Notes under the pieces: generated by a model
What the model saw: only the letters and a program-made list of their open reading frames with translations
Database searches by the model: none
What the model was told of the DNA's origin: nothing
Assembly (NCBI RefSeq): GCF_017792385.1
Contig: NZ_CP051230.1
Coordinates: 620,001-684,000 of the forward strand
Length of the DNA stretch: 64,000 nucleotides
Reading direction: 5' to 3'
From: Hyphomonas sp.
GTDB taxonomy: Bacteria; Pseudomonadota; Alphaproteobacteria; Caulobacterales; Hyphomonadaceae
In this document: positions 1-7,852 of the stretch, piece after piece
How positions within the stretch are numbered: the first letter of the stretch is position 1
Layout: each line of letters begins with the position of its first letter
Position numbers and translations under genes: made by a program

Positions 1-2
1 CT

Positions 3-374
3 GGCAGTCTGGCCGATGTGAAGGAGATCACGGCGCCGGCGGAAGACACACAGCTGCTCGCCGTGCTCAGCTATGCCAGCTGGTGCGGGGCCTGCAAGGC
101 GCTCGATCCGAAAGTGGAGGCCGTGCGCGCATCGCAGGCATTTCCCGGCGTGGAATTCTTCGCACTCGACTATTCCGCACGGGATCGCGAGGCCTACTTT
201 GCCGACGCCGAAACCCTCGGCATTGCCCAGACGATGCGCGAGATCTTCCCCGAAAAGATAAAGACCGGCCAACTCTATCTGGTTGACCGGTCTTCGGGAG
301 ACATTGTCGGGACGGTGTCGCAGTCCATGACGGAAGCAGACATCACCGCCGCCATTCAGGCTGCGCTGTCCTGA
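3..374 (+). CDS. Thioredoxin-like domain protein, 3' part (5' end outside window)
   Basis: The reading frame is open to the window edge, so the true start is probably upstream; a GTG at 18 is the first start-like codon but has no convincing ribosome site. The visible 118-120 residues carry a thioredoxin-type active site, WCGAC, preceded by a beta strand (LLAVLSYAS). The fold continues with a FFALDYS strand and a C-terminal helix. The CxxC motif suggests a disulfide oxidoreductase, possibly exported if a signal peptide lies in the missing part. The usual cis-proline is not obvious, and TGQLYLVD may take that place. It ends 3 bp before the convergent lipoprotein gene. Family is fairly sure; substrate is unknown. 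Confidence 0.75.
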   Translation, partial: GSLADVKEITAPAEDTQLLAVLSYASWCGACKALDPKVEAVRASQAFPGVEFFALDYSARDREAYFADAETLGIAQTMREIFPEKIKTGQLYLVDRSSGDIVGTVSQSMTEADITAAIQAALS

Positions 375-377
375 TGA

Positions 378-803
378 TCAGGACGCCGCGCAGGCGCCTG
401 TATCCTTGCCGAGTTCTCGGCGCACCGCGTCGATATAGCTGCCAGTGGCCTGGAATGAGTCGCGCGTGACGCCATAGGTCGGGCTGCTGCCATCCTCGAT
501 GAAATCCTCCATCAGGCGATCCGCAGCATCTTCGAGACCGAGTTCATGCTCGGCACGGATGTCGGCCACCACATTGGTGACATCGAGGATCCGGGCCTGG
601 GCATCTTCCGGCCGGTCGGCCAGCAAAGTCGCATAGCAGGCGCAATAGGTTTCGACCGTATCGCCGTCCTCGGCGAGGTCTTCCACAATCTCCGGATCGC
701 CAGCCAGCATGGTTGTGCAGGCTTTCGCAGCCTTGCCGTCGGAGCCGCCACACGCCGCCAGGGCGACACAGGCGGCGGCGGGGATCAGGATGGATCGGAT
801 CAT
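378..803 (-). CDS. Small putative lipoprotein, cysteine-containing
   Basis: Encodes 141 residues beginning MIRSILIPAAAC with a lipobox LAAC at residues 15-18, so it is probably a lipoprotein. I chose the ATG at 803 because GAGGA lies just upstream and the signal peptide then starts correctly; an in-frame ATG at 824 would add seven residues. The mature part is acidic and has cysteines in CTTML and TYCACYA plus one near the C-terminus, which could form disulfides in the periplasm. I do not recognise a named family. It converges on the thioredoxin-like gene with a 3-bp gap. Confidence 0.6.
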   Translation of the reverse strand: MIRSILIPAAACVALAACGGSDGKAAKACTTMLAGDPEIVEDLAEDGDTVETYCACYATLLADRPEDAQARILDVTNVVADIRAEHELGLEDAADRLMEDFIEDGSSPTYGVTRDSFQATGSYIDAVRRELGKDTGACAAS

Positions 804-829
804 GGGAAGTCCTCTTCGAGACATTTGGC

Positions 830-1819
830 CTAGGCCGGGACCTTGCCCGAAAGCATGCCGGCCAGCCGGTTGGAAATGATGTCCTCGGCTTCTTTCATGA
901 TTCGGTCGATCAATTCCTTACAGGTCGGAATATCGTGGATCAGGCCGGCCACCATGCCGCACGACCATGCACCGGCGTCCATTTCGCCTTCCTTCATGAT
1001 GCGCGGATAGACGCCGGCAACCTCTTCGATGATGTCCTCGAATTTCAGGTCCGCGCCCAGCTTGCGCTCTTTCTCCAGCAGGCGCTCGACCGCCGCATTG
1101 GTCAGAACCCGCTCGGTGTTGCGCAGCGGCCGCATCACGAGGCGCGTATCCAGTTCGGAAGCGGCCACGATGGCATCCTTCACATTCTGGTGCACCGGGG
1201 CTTCCTTGGTGGCGATGAAACGTGTGCCCATGTTCATGCCGGACGCGCCCATGGCCAGCGATGCCACCAGGCTGCGGCCATCCGCCTGTCCGCCGGACGA
1301 CACGAACGGGATTTCCAGTTCGTCGGCTGCGCGCGGCAGCAGGATCATGTTCGGAATGTCGTCTTCGCCCGGATGGCCGCCGCACTCGAAGCCGTCCACG
1401 GAGACGGCGTCACAGCCGATCGACTGCGCCTTCAGCGCGTGCCGCACAGCGGTACATTTGTGGATCACCTTGATACCGGCATCCTTCAGGACCGGCAGCA
1501 CCTGGACCGGATTGTTGCCGGCGGTTTCCACCACGGTCACACCGCCTTCGATGATGGCTTTGACATAGCCTGGATAGTCCGGCGTGTTCACGGTCGGCAG
1601 GAAGGTGACATTCACGCCGATCGGCTTGTCCGTCATGTCCTTGCAGCGCGCAATTTCGTTCGCGAGATCGGCGGGCGTCTTCTGCGTCAGCGCCGTGATA
1701 ATGCCAAGACCGCCGGCATTCGACACCGCAGCGGCCATTTCGGCAAACCCGACATAATGCATGCCGCCCTGGATGATCGGATGCTCAATTCCGAACATTT
1801 CGGTGATGGCAGTCTTCAT
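830..1819 (-). CDS. Nitronate monooxygenase (2-nitropropane dioxygenase family)
   Basis: A 329-residue FMN-dependent TIM-barrel enzyme expected to oxidise alkyl nitronates. Visible family features are the N-terminal IIQGGMHYVG strand-loop, NAGGLGIITAL, the ETAGNNP flavin-binding region, the GGHPGEDD loop, the SSGGQADG phosphate-binding strand and GTRFIATKE. Length is typical. Start is preceded by GGAGG seven bases upstream. It follows the RhlE-type helicase gene on the same strand after 78 bp, and a 12-bp inverted repeat in that gap overlaps its ribosome site. Related barrel enzymes include enoyl-ACP reductase FabK, so the exact substrate is inferred from family only. Confidence 0.85.
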   Translation of the reverse strand: MKTAITEMFGIEHPIIQGGMHYVGFAEMAAAVSNAGGLGIITALTQKTPADLANEIARCKDMTDKPIGVNVTFLPTVNTPDYPGYVKAIIEGGVTVVETAGNNPVQVLPVLKDAGIKVIHKCTAVRHALKAQSIGCDAVSVDGFECGGHPGEDDIPNMILLPRAADELEIPFVSSGGQADGRSLVASLAMGASGMNMGTRFIATKEAPVHQNVKDAIVAASELDTRLVMRPLRNTERVLTNAAVERLLEKERKLGADLKFEDIIEEVAGVYPRIMKEGEMDAGAWSCGMVAGLIHDIPTCKELIDRIMKEAEDIISNRLAGMLSGKVPA

Positions 1820-1829
1820 GGCATATCCT

Positions 1830-1876
1830 CCTTGTTTCCGGCCTATCCTTGGCGGAAGGCAGGCCCGGAAACAAGG
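1830..1876 (-). promoter_or_regulatory. Perfect 12-bp inverted repeat abutting the NMO ribosome site
   Basis: On the minus strand CCTTGTTTCCGG (1876-1865) is repeated as CCGGAAACAAGG (1841-1830) with a 23-base loop. The 3' arm runs directly into AGGATATGCC-ATG, so the AAGGAGG ribosome site of the nitronate monooxygenase is partly inside the stem. It could be a terminator for the upstream helicase (no T-run follows) or a translation-control hairpin. Confidence 0.6.
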
Positions 1877-1897
1877 CTGACATTGGGGAAAGACCCG

Positions 1898-3328
1898 CTA
1901 GTCGACGGGCGACCAGGACTTCCGGGACCGGGCACGCCGCTTCTGGCCGCCCCCCTTGCGCGCTCCGGAACTGCCGGCCTCGGCATGCGCTGCGGGCCGG
2001 TTGCCCTCGCCGCGGCCGCCTGCCGGCTTGCCGCCACCCTTGCGGGGGCCCTTGCCGCCGCCGGAACGGGCCCGGTTCTGGGACGAGGCACCCTGGCGGC
2101 GTCCGCCGCCCTGGCCATGTCCGCGGCCCCTGCCCTGACCACCCCGGCCCTGACGCAGGTGCGGCGGCGGGTCTTCCGGCAGGGACAGGTCCAGTGCCAT
2201 GTCTTCCGGCAGGTCGACCCGGTCGATCTTGCGGCCGATCAGCTTTTCGATGTCGCGCAGATAGCCGCGCTCGTCATTGCCGACAAGGGAAACCGCAATG
2301 CCGCTGCGTCCTGCCCGGGCCGTCCGGCCGATGCGGTGGACATAGGATTCCGGCAGGTTCGGCATGTCCATGTTCACAACATGGCTGACCCCGTCGACAT
2401 CAATGCCGCGCGCGGCAATGTCGGTCGCGACAAGGATCGGCGCCTTGCCGCTCTTGAACGCATCCAGCGCGCGGATGCGCTGGTTCTGGCTCTTGTTGCC
2501 ATGGATTGCCTCGGCATAGAGGCCTTCATTGGCGAGATAGCGCACCACCTTGTCGGCGCCGTGCTTGGTCCGGGTGAACACGATGGCGCGGTCCATGTCG
2601 TCTTCCGACAGGATTTCTGCCAGAAGGCGCGGCTTGGCGTCGCCTTTGACCATATAGACCGCCTGATCGATCTTCTCGGCCGGTTTCGACACGGCCGCCA
2701 CGGTGACTTCCGCCGGATCGGTCAGGAAATCATTGGCCAGCGCGCGGATTTCCTTCGGCATCGTGGCCGAGAACAGCAGCGTCTGCCGGCTTTTCGGCAC
2801 GGCCCGCATGATCTTCCGGATCGAGGGCAGGAAGCCCATGTCCATCATCTGGTCCGCCTCGTCCAGCACAACGGCTTCAACGCGGTCCAAAGTCACCGCA
2901 CCGGTGTCCATATGGTCCAGAAGGCGCCCCGGTGTGGCCACCAGAACGTCCACGCCGCGCGACAGGGCGCGCACCTGCCCGCCCGGCTTCACCCCGCCGA
3001 CGACCACGGTCGTCGACAGTTTCATCTGCTTGCCATACAGGCGCACACTCTCGGCGATCTGGGCCGCCAGCTCGCGCGTCGGCGCCAGGATCAGGATGCG
3101 TGCAGCGTTCTTCTGCAGGGGGCGCGGCGTTTCGGCCAGCCGGCTCAGCAGCGGCAGCGAGAACGCAGCCGTCTTGCCGGTGCCTGTCTGGGCAATGCCC
3201 ACCAGGTCGCGGCCCGTCAGAAGCGCGGGAATGGCCTCGGCCTGAATCGGCGTCGGCTTGGTATAGCCCTCGGCGGTGATCGCCTGAAGGATCGGCTCGG
3301 CCAGGCCGAGTTCGGAAAACTGTGTCAA
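1898..3328 (-). CDS. DEAD-box RNA helicase, RhlE type
   Basis: A 476-residue ATP-dependent RNA helicase. Motifs are in order: Q motif region (GYTKPTPIQ, 21-29), Walker A AQTGTGKT (46-53), PTRELA (Ia), TPGR (Ib), DEAD (156-159), SAT (III), ARGIDV (V) and HRIGRTARAG (VI). The last roughly 100 residues are a low-complexity RG/GG/K-rich basic tail, as in RhlE-like proteins that bind structured RNA. Likely roles are ribosome assembly or RNA turnover. Upstream, AGGCTT (3384-3389) and AAGCCT (3402-3407) form a short inverted repeat of unknown meaning. Confidence 0.9.
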   Translation of the reverse strand: MTQFSELGLAEPILQAITAEGYTKPTPIQAEAIPALLTGRDLVGIAQTGTGKTAAFSLPLLSRLAETPRPLQKNAARILILAPTRELAAQIAESVRLYGKQMKLSTTVVVGGVKPGGQVRALSRGVDVLVATPGRLLDHMDTGAVTLDRVEAVVLDEADQMMDMGFLPSIRKIMRAVPKSRQTLLFSATMPKEIRALANDFLTDPAEVTVAAVSKPAEKIDQAVYMVKGDAKPRLLAEILSEDDMDRAIVFTRTKHGADKVVRYLANEGLYAEAIHGNKSQNQRIRALDAFKSGKAPILVATDIAARGIDVDGVSHVVNMDMPNLPESYVHRIGRTARAGRSGIAVSLVGNDERGYLRDIEKLIGRKIDRVDLPEDMALDLSLPEDPPPHLRQGRGGQGRGRGHGQGGGRRQGASSQNRARSGGGKGPRKGGGKPAGGRGEGNRPAAHAEAGSSGARKGGGQKRRARSRKSWSPVD

Positions 3329-3548
3329 ATCAATACTTTCATGTGCGGGCGCCGAGCGGACTCCATAGGCCGCGCGCCCTGTTAGGCTTTAATTTTCTAG
3401 GAAGCCTGCGTTCAATCGGCATCCCGGTTGTTTGCGCACTCGACGCGGCACCGGAAAGGCAACGATCAATGCGAGAGCAGCAGCGTTTCGCCCTGCTGAG
3501 GCGGCATATGGCATGCTTTGGTGCGATGCACAAACGAATAAGTCTGTT

Positions 3549-4271
3549 CTAGAGTCTCCAGCGCGTGCCGCGTGGCGTATCGGCCACGAGGCTTTTAGCC
3601 GCCACCATGAACACACGCTCCTGGCCCAGCGCGAACGCCATCGCCCCGTCGGGGAAGATCGGCGCGAACGCCGTGTCCAGCACATTCAGCCCGCCGGTAA
3701 AGGCGCCCATGGCAGGCATCACCAGCCGCGCACCATCACTGGCGAAACAGCGCCGGCGCACCGCCCGTCCGCGCCCGATGATCTTGGCGGCCGGGTGCAA
3801 ATGCCCGGCAATCTCGCCCGCTTCGCCGGTCGGCTCATGACGGAAAACCAGCGGCCCGATGCGCAGCACCTTGCTGGCCCGCCCGCCCAGATGTTCCGGC
3901 GGGTCCGGATCGTGATTGCCCTCTACCCAGACCCAGTCATGCGCCGCGGTCAGCGCCTGGATCCGTCGCGCATACTCCTCCGGCAGCCGCAGCTCCGCCG
4001 CGCGATCATGGAAACTGTCACCAAGGGAAATCACGGTCTTCGGCTTCAGCAGTGCGCACAGCCGCTCGACCTGGCTCAGCGTCGCCGCCGTATCATAGGG
4101 CGGCAGCATCTGGCCCCGCGCGGCAAAGGCGCTGCCTTTCTCGAAGTGCAGGTCCGACACGACCAGCACGCGCTCGGCCGCCCACCACAGCGCCCCCTCC
4201 GGCAGCGGCGTCAGCAGCTCCCCGGCCAGGTGCAGATGCGTTTCTGAAGGCTTTTTCGCGGCGGCGGTCAT
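3549..4271 (-). CDS. pdeM: Ligase-associated DNA damage response nuclease PdeM
   Basis: A 240-residue calcineurin-like metallophosphoesterase. Metal-binding motifs are visible in order: SDLHFEKG, GDSFHD, EGNHDP and HLHPAAK, the set typical of the PdeM group found beside bacterial ATP-dependent ligases. It starts 73 bp downstream of the Lhr-like helicase on the same strand, which is the usual partnership. Expected role is end processing in DNA repair with the ligase, exonuclease and helicase encoded nearby. The 220 bp upstream of the next gene (3329-3548) hold no further gene that I can support. Confidence 0.85.
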   Translation of the reverse strand: MTAAAKKPSETHLHLAGELLTPLPEGALWWAAERVLVVSDLHFEKGSAFAARGQMLPPYDTAATLSQVERLCALLKPKTVISLGDSFHDRAAELRLPEEYARRIQALTAAHDWVWVEGNHDPDPPEHLGGRASKVLRIGPLVFRHEPTGEAGEIAGHLHPAAKIIGRGRAVRRRCFASDGARLVMPAMGAFTGGLNVLDTAFAPIFPDGAMAFALGQERVFMVAAKSLVADTPRGTRWRL

Positions 4272-4314
4272 GACCCGAATCTGGCCCGCAAGTCCGGTCT
4301 GGTCAATGCGGCGC

Positions 4315-4342
4315 CCTCATCTCCCGCAAGCGGGAGGTGAGG
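4315..4342. repeat. Hairpin between helicase stop and pdeM start
   Basis: CCTCATCTCCCGC and GCGGGAGGTGAGG pair with one G-T mismatch around a two-base loop. It sits in the 73-bp gap just after the helicase stop codon. The CTCCCGC/GCGGGAG core resembles the palindromic elements inside the helicase gene and may be a decayed relative or a terminator stem without a T-run. Confidence 0.55.
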
Positions 4343-4344
4343 AC

Positions 4345-7053
4345 CTACCCCATCGCATCGCGCACCAGATCTGCCTCGGCCTCACCCAATATCGCGTCCT
4401 GGACCGAGGCGCCCGAGACCGGCTCCTTGCCGATTTCCAGCATGACGGGCACAGCGAACGGGCTGATCTTTTTCAGCGCCTGATGATCGATCTTGCCGCG
4501 AATGCGCACCAAGGCATCTGACAGGCGGCGCACATCCAGCAAGCCCGTCGCCGCATCCTGACGGGCGGCCTGCAGCAGGATATGGTCCGGCTCATGGCTG
4601 CGCAGCACGTCATAGATCAGGTCGGAGGAAAAGCTGACCTGCCGGGAGTTCTTTTCCTTGCCCGGAAGATTGCGGTGGATCAGGCCAGAGATCTGCGCGC
4701 ACTGGCCGAACGTCCGCTTCATCAGGGCGCTCTCGTCCAGCCAGCTCTCCAAATCGTCGCCCATCATGTCCGGATGGAACAGCGCGTCCATGTCGATGCC
4801 GGACATGTCCTCCATCCCCCACACCGCCATGGCGTATTCGCTGGCCACAAATCCGGTCGGCTTCGCGCCCATCCGCTCCAGTCGCCTAGTCAGCAACATG
4901 CCCAGCGTCTGATGCGCGAGGCGCCCTTCAAATGGATAACAGACCAGATAGAACCGCCCGCCGCGCGGGAACGTCTCGACCAGAAGATGATCCGGCGGCG
5001 GAATTTCGGATTTCAGCTTCTGGATTTCGAACCATTCCCGTACCGGATCCGGCAGCCCGTCCCATTGGGCAGGATCATGGATCATGTGCCGCACGCGATC
5101 CGCCAGAAAGGTCGTCAGCGGAAACTTTCCGCCATTATAGGACGGGATCGCCGGCTGCTCGCTGACCGCCCGCACGACCAGCGCATCCATGCCGTCCACC
5201 CCGACCAGCCGGAGCACTTCGCCCGCAAACAGGAACGTGTCCCCCGGCGTCAGCGTAGACAGGAAGTACTCCTCCATTTCGCCCAGCTTCAGCCCGGCAC
5301 GCACTGCGCGTCGCGATCCTCCCCCGCTTGCGGGGGAGGTGCCCGAAGGGCGGAGGGGGGACTTTCCGCCCCCCGCCCCCTCCGACCGCTGCGCGGCCAC
5401 CTCCCCCGCAGGCGGGGGAGGAGACTTGCCGACGAATTGCGCCAGCCGCACCGACAGCATGGGGGATTCCACAATTGCCCCGACATTCATCCGGTGTGCC
5501 TGCGCATCCCGCGCCGTTCGCGCCACCCATACGCCATCCGGTCGCCGCACGATGCGATGGAACCGGTCATATGTTTTCAGCGCGTATCCGCCACTCGCCA
5601 CGAAATCGACAATCCGTTCATAGGTTTCCCAATCCAGCCGCTGATAGGGCGCAGCGCGGACAATCTCGTCATACAGTTCCTGCAGCCGAAATCCGTCGCC
5701 ACAGGCCCGCCCCATGACGTGCTGGGCCAATATGTCGAGCGCACCTTCGCGAATCCCCTCCCCGTCAATCTCTCCGGCTTCCACCGCCGCTTCAGCGGCG
5801 CGGCATTCGAGCACTTCAAACCGGTTCGTTGGCACAAGGACGGCCCGGCTCGCTTCGTCCATCCGGTGATTGGCGCGCCCGATGCGCTGGATCAGGCGCG
5901 CAGCCCCTTTCGGTGCGCCCATCTGGATCACGAGGTCCACCTCGCCCCAGTCAATGCCGAGGTCCAGTGTGGACGTACAGACAACCGCCTTAAGCGCGCC
6001 CGCCGCCATGGCCGCCTCGACCTTCGTGCGCTGTTCCCGCGCCAGAGAGCCATGATGCAGCGCGATCGGCAGGCCATCTTCATTCGCGCGCCACAACTCC
6101 TGAAACATAAGTTCGGCCTGGCTGCGCGTATTGACAAATACCAGCGTCATCGTTGCGCGCTTGATCGCTTCGTACACGTCGGGCACGGCGAACCGCCCCG
6201 AATGGCCGGACCACGGAATCCGCTGCCGGGAAATCAGGATGTCGACATCTGCGGACACGCCCCCATCCGCTGTAAGGATACGAACATTGCCACTCTCTCC
6301 TCCCCCGCTTGCGGGGGAGGTGCCCGAAGGGCGGAGGGGGGAGTTCCCGGCCCCCGCCCCGTCCGGCCGCTGCGCGCCCACCTCCCCCGCGTTCGGGGGA
6401 GGTGCAGTCCGGACATCCAGCCAGTCCGCCAATGCCTGAGGCTCGCGCACCGTCGCAGACAGGCCAAGGAACCGGCACGCCGGGGCCCAGCTTGCCAGCG
6501 TCGCAAGGCCGAGCGCCAGAAGATCGCCCCGCTTCGACGCGGCCATCGCGTGAATCTCATCCACGATCACGCATTTGAGATCGGCGAAAAATTCCTTCGC
6601 ATGATCCGAGGCAATGAACAGCGCCAATTGTTCGGGTGTGGTGAGCAGGATATCGGGCGGAGTCCGCCTTTGCCGCTGGCGCACATGGCTGGGCGTGTCG
6701 CCGGTCCGGCTCTCGATCCTGATGTTCAGGCCCATCTCTTCAACCGGCCCCATCAGATTGCGCTGCACATCGGCTGCCAGCGCCTTCAGCGGAGAGATGT
6801 AGAGCGTGTGCAAGGCAGGCCGTTTCTCTCCTCCCGCCAGCGGGGAAGGATACCCGGAAAGTTCCACCAGGCTGCCCAGAAACCCTGCCAACGTCTTGCC
6901 GCCGCCGGTTGGCGCGATCAGCAAGGCGCTCTCCCCGTTCAGCGACTGCTCTGCCAGAGCCAGCTGGTGCGGCCGCGCCTGCCAGCCCCGCGCCGCAAAC
7001 CAGGCTTCGAACGGTTCCGGCAACGCGAAAGGGGAAACGGCAGACTCAGCCAT
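4345..7053 (-). CDS. Ligase-associated DEXH-box helicase (Lhr-like) with in-frame repeat insertions
   Basis: A 902-residue superfamily 2 helicase. Motifs: APTGGGKT (about 47-54), TTPEQLA, VDEIHAMA (DEIH), GLSAT, TSTLDLGIDWG and QRIGRANH; the C-terminal half matches the Lhr-type winged-helix and accessory domains. It is partner to PdeM (downstream, same strand) and to the nearby exonuclease and ATP-dependent ligase. Two Pro/Gly/Ser-rich segments, residues about 217-252 (starting APPPNAGEVGAQ) and about 544-579 (starting SPPPPAGEVAAQ), are translated copies of a 104-bp palindromic repeat. A third short segment, PSPLAGGEKR near residue 70, looks like another remnant. These fall between conserved blocks, so the enzyme may still work. 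Confidence 0.88.
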   Translation of the reverse strand: MAESAVSPFALPEPFEAWFAARGWQARPHQLALAEQSLNGESALLIAPTGGGKTLAGFLGSLVELSGYPSPLAGGEKRPALHTLYISPLKALAADVQRNLMGPVEEMGLNIRIESRTGDTPSHVRQRQRRTPPDILLTTPEQLALFIASDHAKEFFADLKCVIVDEIHAMAASKRGDLLALGLATLASWAPACRFLGLSATVREPQALADWLDVRTAPPPNAGEVGAQRPDGAGAGNSPLRPSGTSPASGGGESGNVRILTADGGVSADVDILISRQRIPWSGHSGRFAVPDVYEAIKRATMTLVFVNTRSQAELMFQELWRANEDGLPIALHHGSLAREQRTKVEAAMAAGALKAVVCTSTLDLGIDWGEVDLVIQMGAPKGAARLIQRIGRANHRMDEASRAVLVPTNRFEVLECRAAEAAVEAGEIDGEGIREGALDILAQHVMGRACGDGFRLQELYDEIVRAAPYQRLDWETYERIVDFVASGGYALKTYDRFHRIVRRPDGVWVARTARDAQAHRMNVGAIVESPMLSVRLAQFVGKSPPPPAGEVAAQRSEGAGGGKSPLRPSGTSPASGGGSRRAVRAGLKLGEMEEYFLSTLTPGDTFLFAGEVLRLVGVDGMDALVVRAVSEQPAIPSYNGGKFPLTTFLADRVRHMIHDPAQWDGLPDPVREWFEIQKLKSEIPPPDHLLVETFPRGGRFYLVCYPFEGRLAHQTLGMLLTRRLERMGAKPTGFVASEYAMAVWGMEDMSGIDMDALFHPDMMGDDLESWLDESALMKRTFGQCAQISGLIHRNLPGKEKNSRQVSFSSDLIYDVLRSHEPDHILLQAARQDAATGLLDVRRLSDALVRIRGKIDHQALKKISPFAVPVMLEIGKEPVSGASVQDAILGEAEADLVRDAMG
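5318..5421. repeat. Palindromic element copy A, inside helicase gene
   Basis: A 104-bp element bounded by two hairpins, CCTCCCCCGC-TT-GCGGGGGAGG (5318-5339) and CCTCCCCCGC-AG-GCGGGGGAGG (5400-5421), with a G/C-rich linker containing GAAGGGCGGAGG. By eye it differs from copy B at about 9 of 104 positions and has the same orientation. It is read in frame by the helicase gene as a Pro/Gly/Ser-rich loop. Confidence 0.85.
6299..6402. repeat. Palindromic element copy B, inside helicase gene
   Basis: Same 104-bp architecture as copy A: left hairpin 6299-6320 is identical to copy A's left hairpin, and the right hairpin 6381-6402 has loop GT/TC variation. Both copies are translated in the same frame, giving the shared peptide SPLRPSGTSPASGGG. 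The insertion point is just after helicase motif III (SAT). Confidence 0.85.
6826..6852. repeat. Short remnant of palindromic element in helicase gene
   Basis: CTCCCGCCAGCGGGGAAGG forms a small imperfect hairpin and encodes PSPLAGGE on the minus strand, between the Walker A region and the HTLYISPLKAL block. Its base pattern and peptide resemble the outer arms of copies A and B. This is inference from a short match. Confidence 0.4.
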
Positions 7054-7150
7054 GAGGGAAATTAAAATCTCGCAAGAATTGCATGAACCAGCAGTCTTTC
7101 ACTATGCGTTCAGCTTGCCTCAGGCCAAACCTCTTTTTCAGACAACCGCC

Positions 7151-7849
7151 ATGAGGCCCGCCATGTTCCGCTCCCTCGCCGTTTCCGCCAGCCTGATCGC
7201 GCTTGGGGCTACTGCCCTCGCCCAGTCACCGCTCGAGAAAGCGCTCGCCGCCCCTGCGGATGGCCCGCTCTATGCGTTTGACCTGACCCTCTCCACAGGA
7301 GATTTGGACGCCGTGATGCGGGTTGATCCCAGCCGACCCGAAGGCGACCGCCTCCGCGTCGTCTCGCCGGAGCCGGAAGACTGGACTGAAGACTTCGCCA
7401 AGCGCGTCGAGAACATGAAGGCGAACACGGATGGTGACATCTGGTGTCAGGATTTTGCCGAGCACATTCCGGCAGCAGATGCGGACCTGGTCAGCGAAAC
7501 GGACACCACCGCCACCTACAGTTTCCAGCCACAGCCCGGCGCGGAGCCCGATGACATGGACAAGATCTTCGAGCACCTGACCGGAACGGTCGTGGTGGAC
7601 AAGACCGCGCCCGGCATCCTGAATTTCGAAATGGTGGCGGAAAAGCCCTTCAAGCCGATGGCGGTGGCGAAGATCAGGCAGTTCGAAATGAAGGTCGCCT
7701 GCACCCGCGCCCCGGACGGCCGCACCCATGTCGCCAGCCTGGATGTGACCCTTGCAGGGTCTGCCATGATGAAAAGCTTCAGCCAGTCCGACCGTCAGCG
7801 CATCTCGAACCTGACGCCGATCCCGAACTCCGGAACCGGCTCCAGATAG
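7151..7849 (+). CDS. Secreted protein of unknown function
   Basis: Encodes about 232 residues with a clear signal peptide (FRSLAVSASLIALGATALAQ, cleavage likely after ALAQ). I place the start at the ATG at 7151; a second ATG at 7163 is equally possible, while longer upstream frames would hide the signal peptide. The mature protein is acidic, with a WCQDF segment and a KVACTR segment, and no recognised catalytic motif. It is divergent from the helicase gene (97-bp gap) and converges on the serine hydrolase with a 3-bp gap. Function unknown. Confidence 0.7.
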   Translation: MRPAMFRSLAVSASLIALGATALAQSPLEKALAAPADGPLYAFDLTLSTGDLDAVMRVDPSRPEGDRLRVVSPEPEDWTEDFAKRVENMKANTDGDIWCQDFAEHIPAADADLVSETDTTATYSFQPQPGAEPDDMDKIFEHLTGTVVVDKTAPGILNFEMVAEKPFKPMAVAKIRQFEMKVACTRAPDGRTHVASLDVTLAGSAMMKSFSQSDRQRISNLTPIPNSGTGSR

Positions 7850-7852
7850 GCG

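Noticed and set aside
713..3385. Long plus-strand open frame of 890 codons opposite NMO and the RhlE-type helicase
   Set aside because: It is antisense to two well-recognised genes, has His/Arg/Gly-rich low-complexity composition and no domain. High GC creates such frames.
4582..7065. Plus-strand open frame of 827 codons opposite the Lhr-like helicase
   Set aside because: Antisense to a gene with all helicase motifs, and it crosses the palindromic repeats. No credible protein features.
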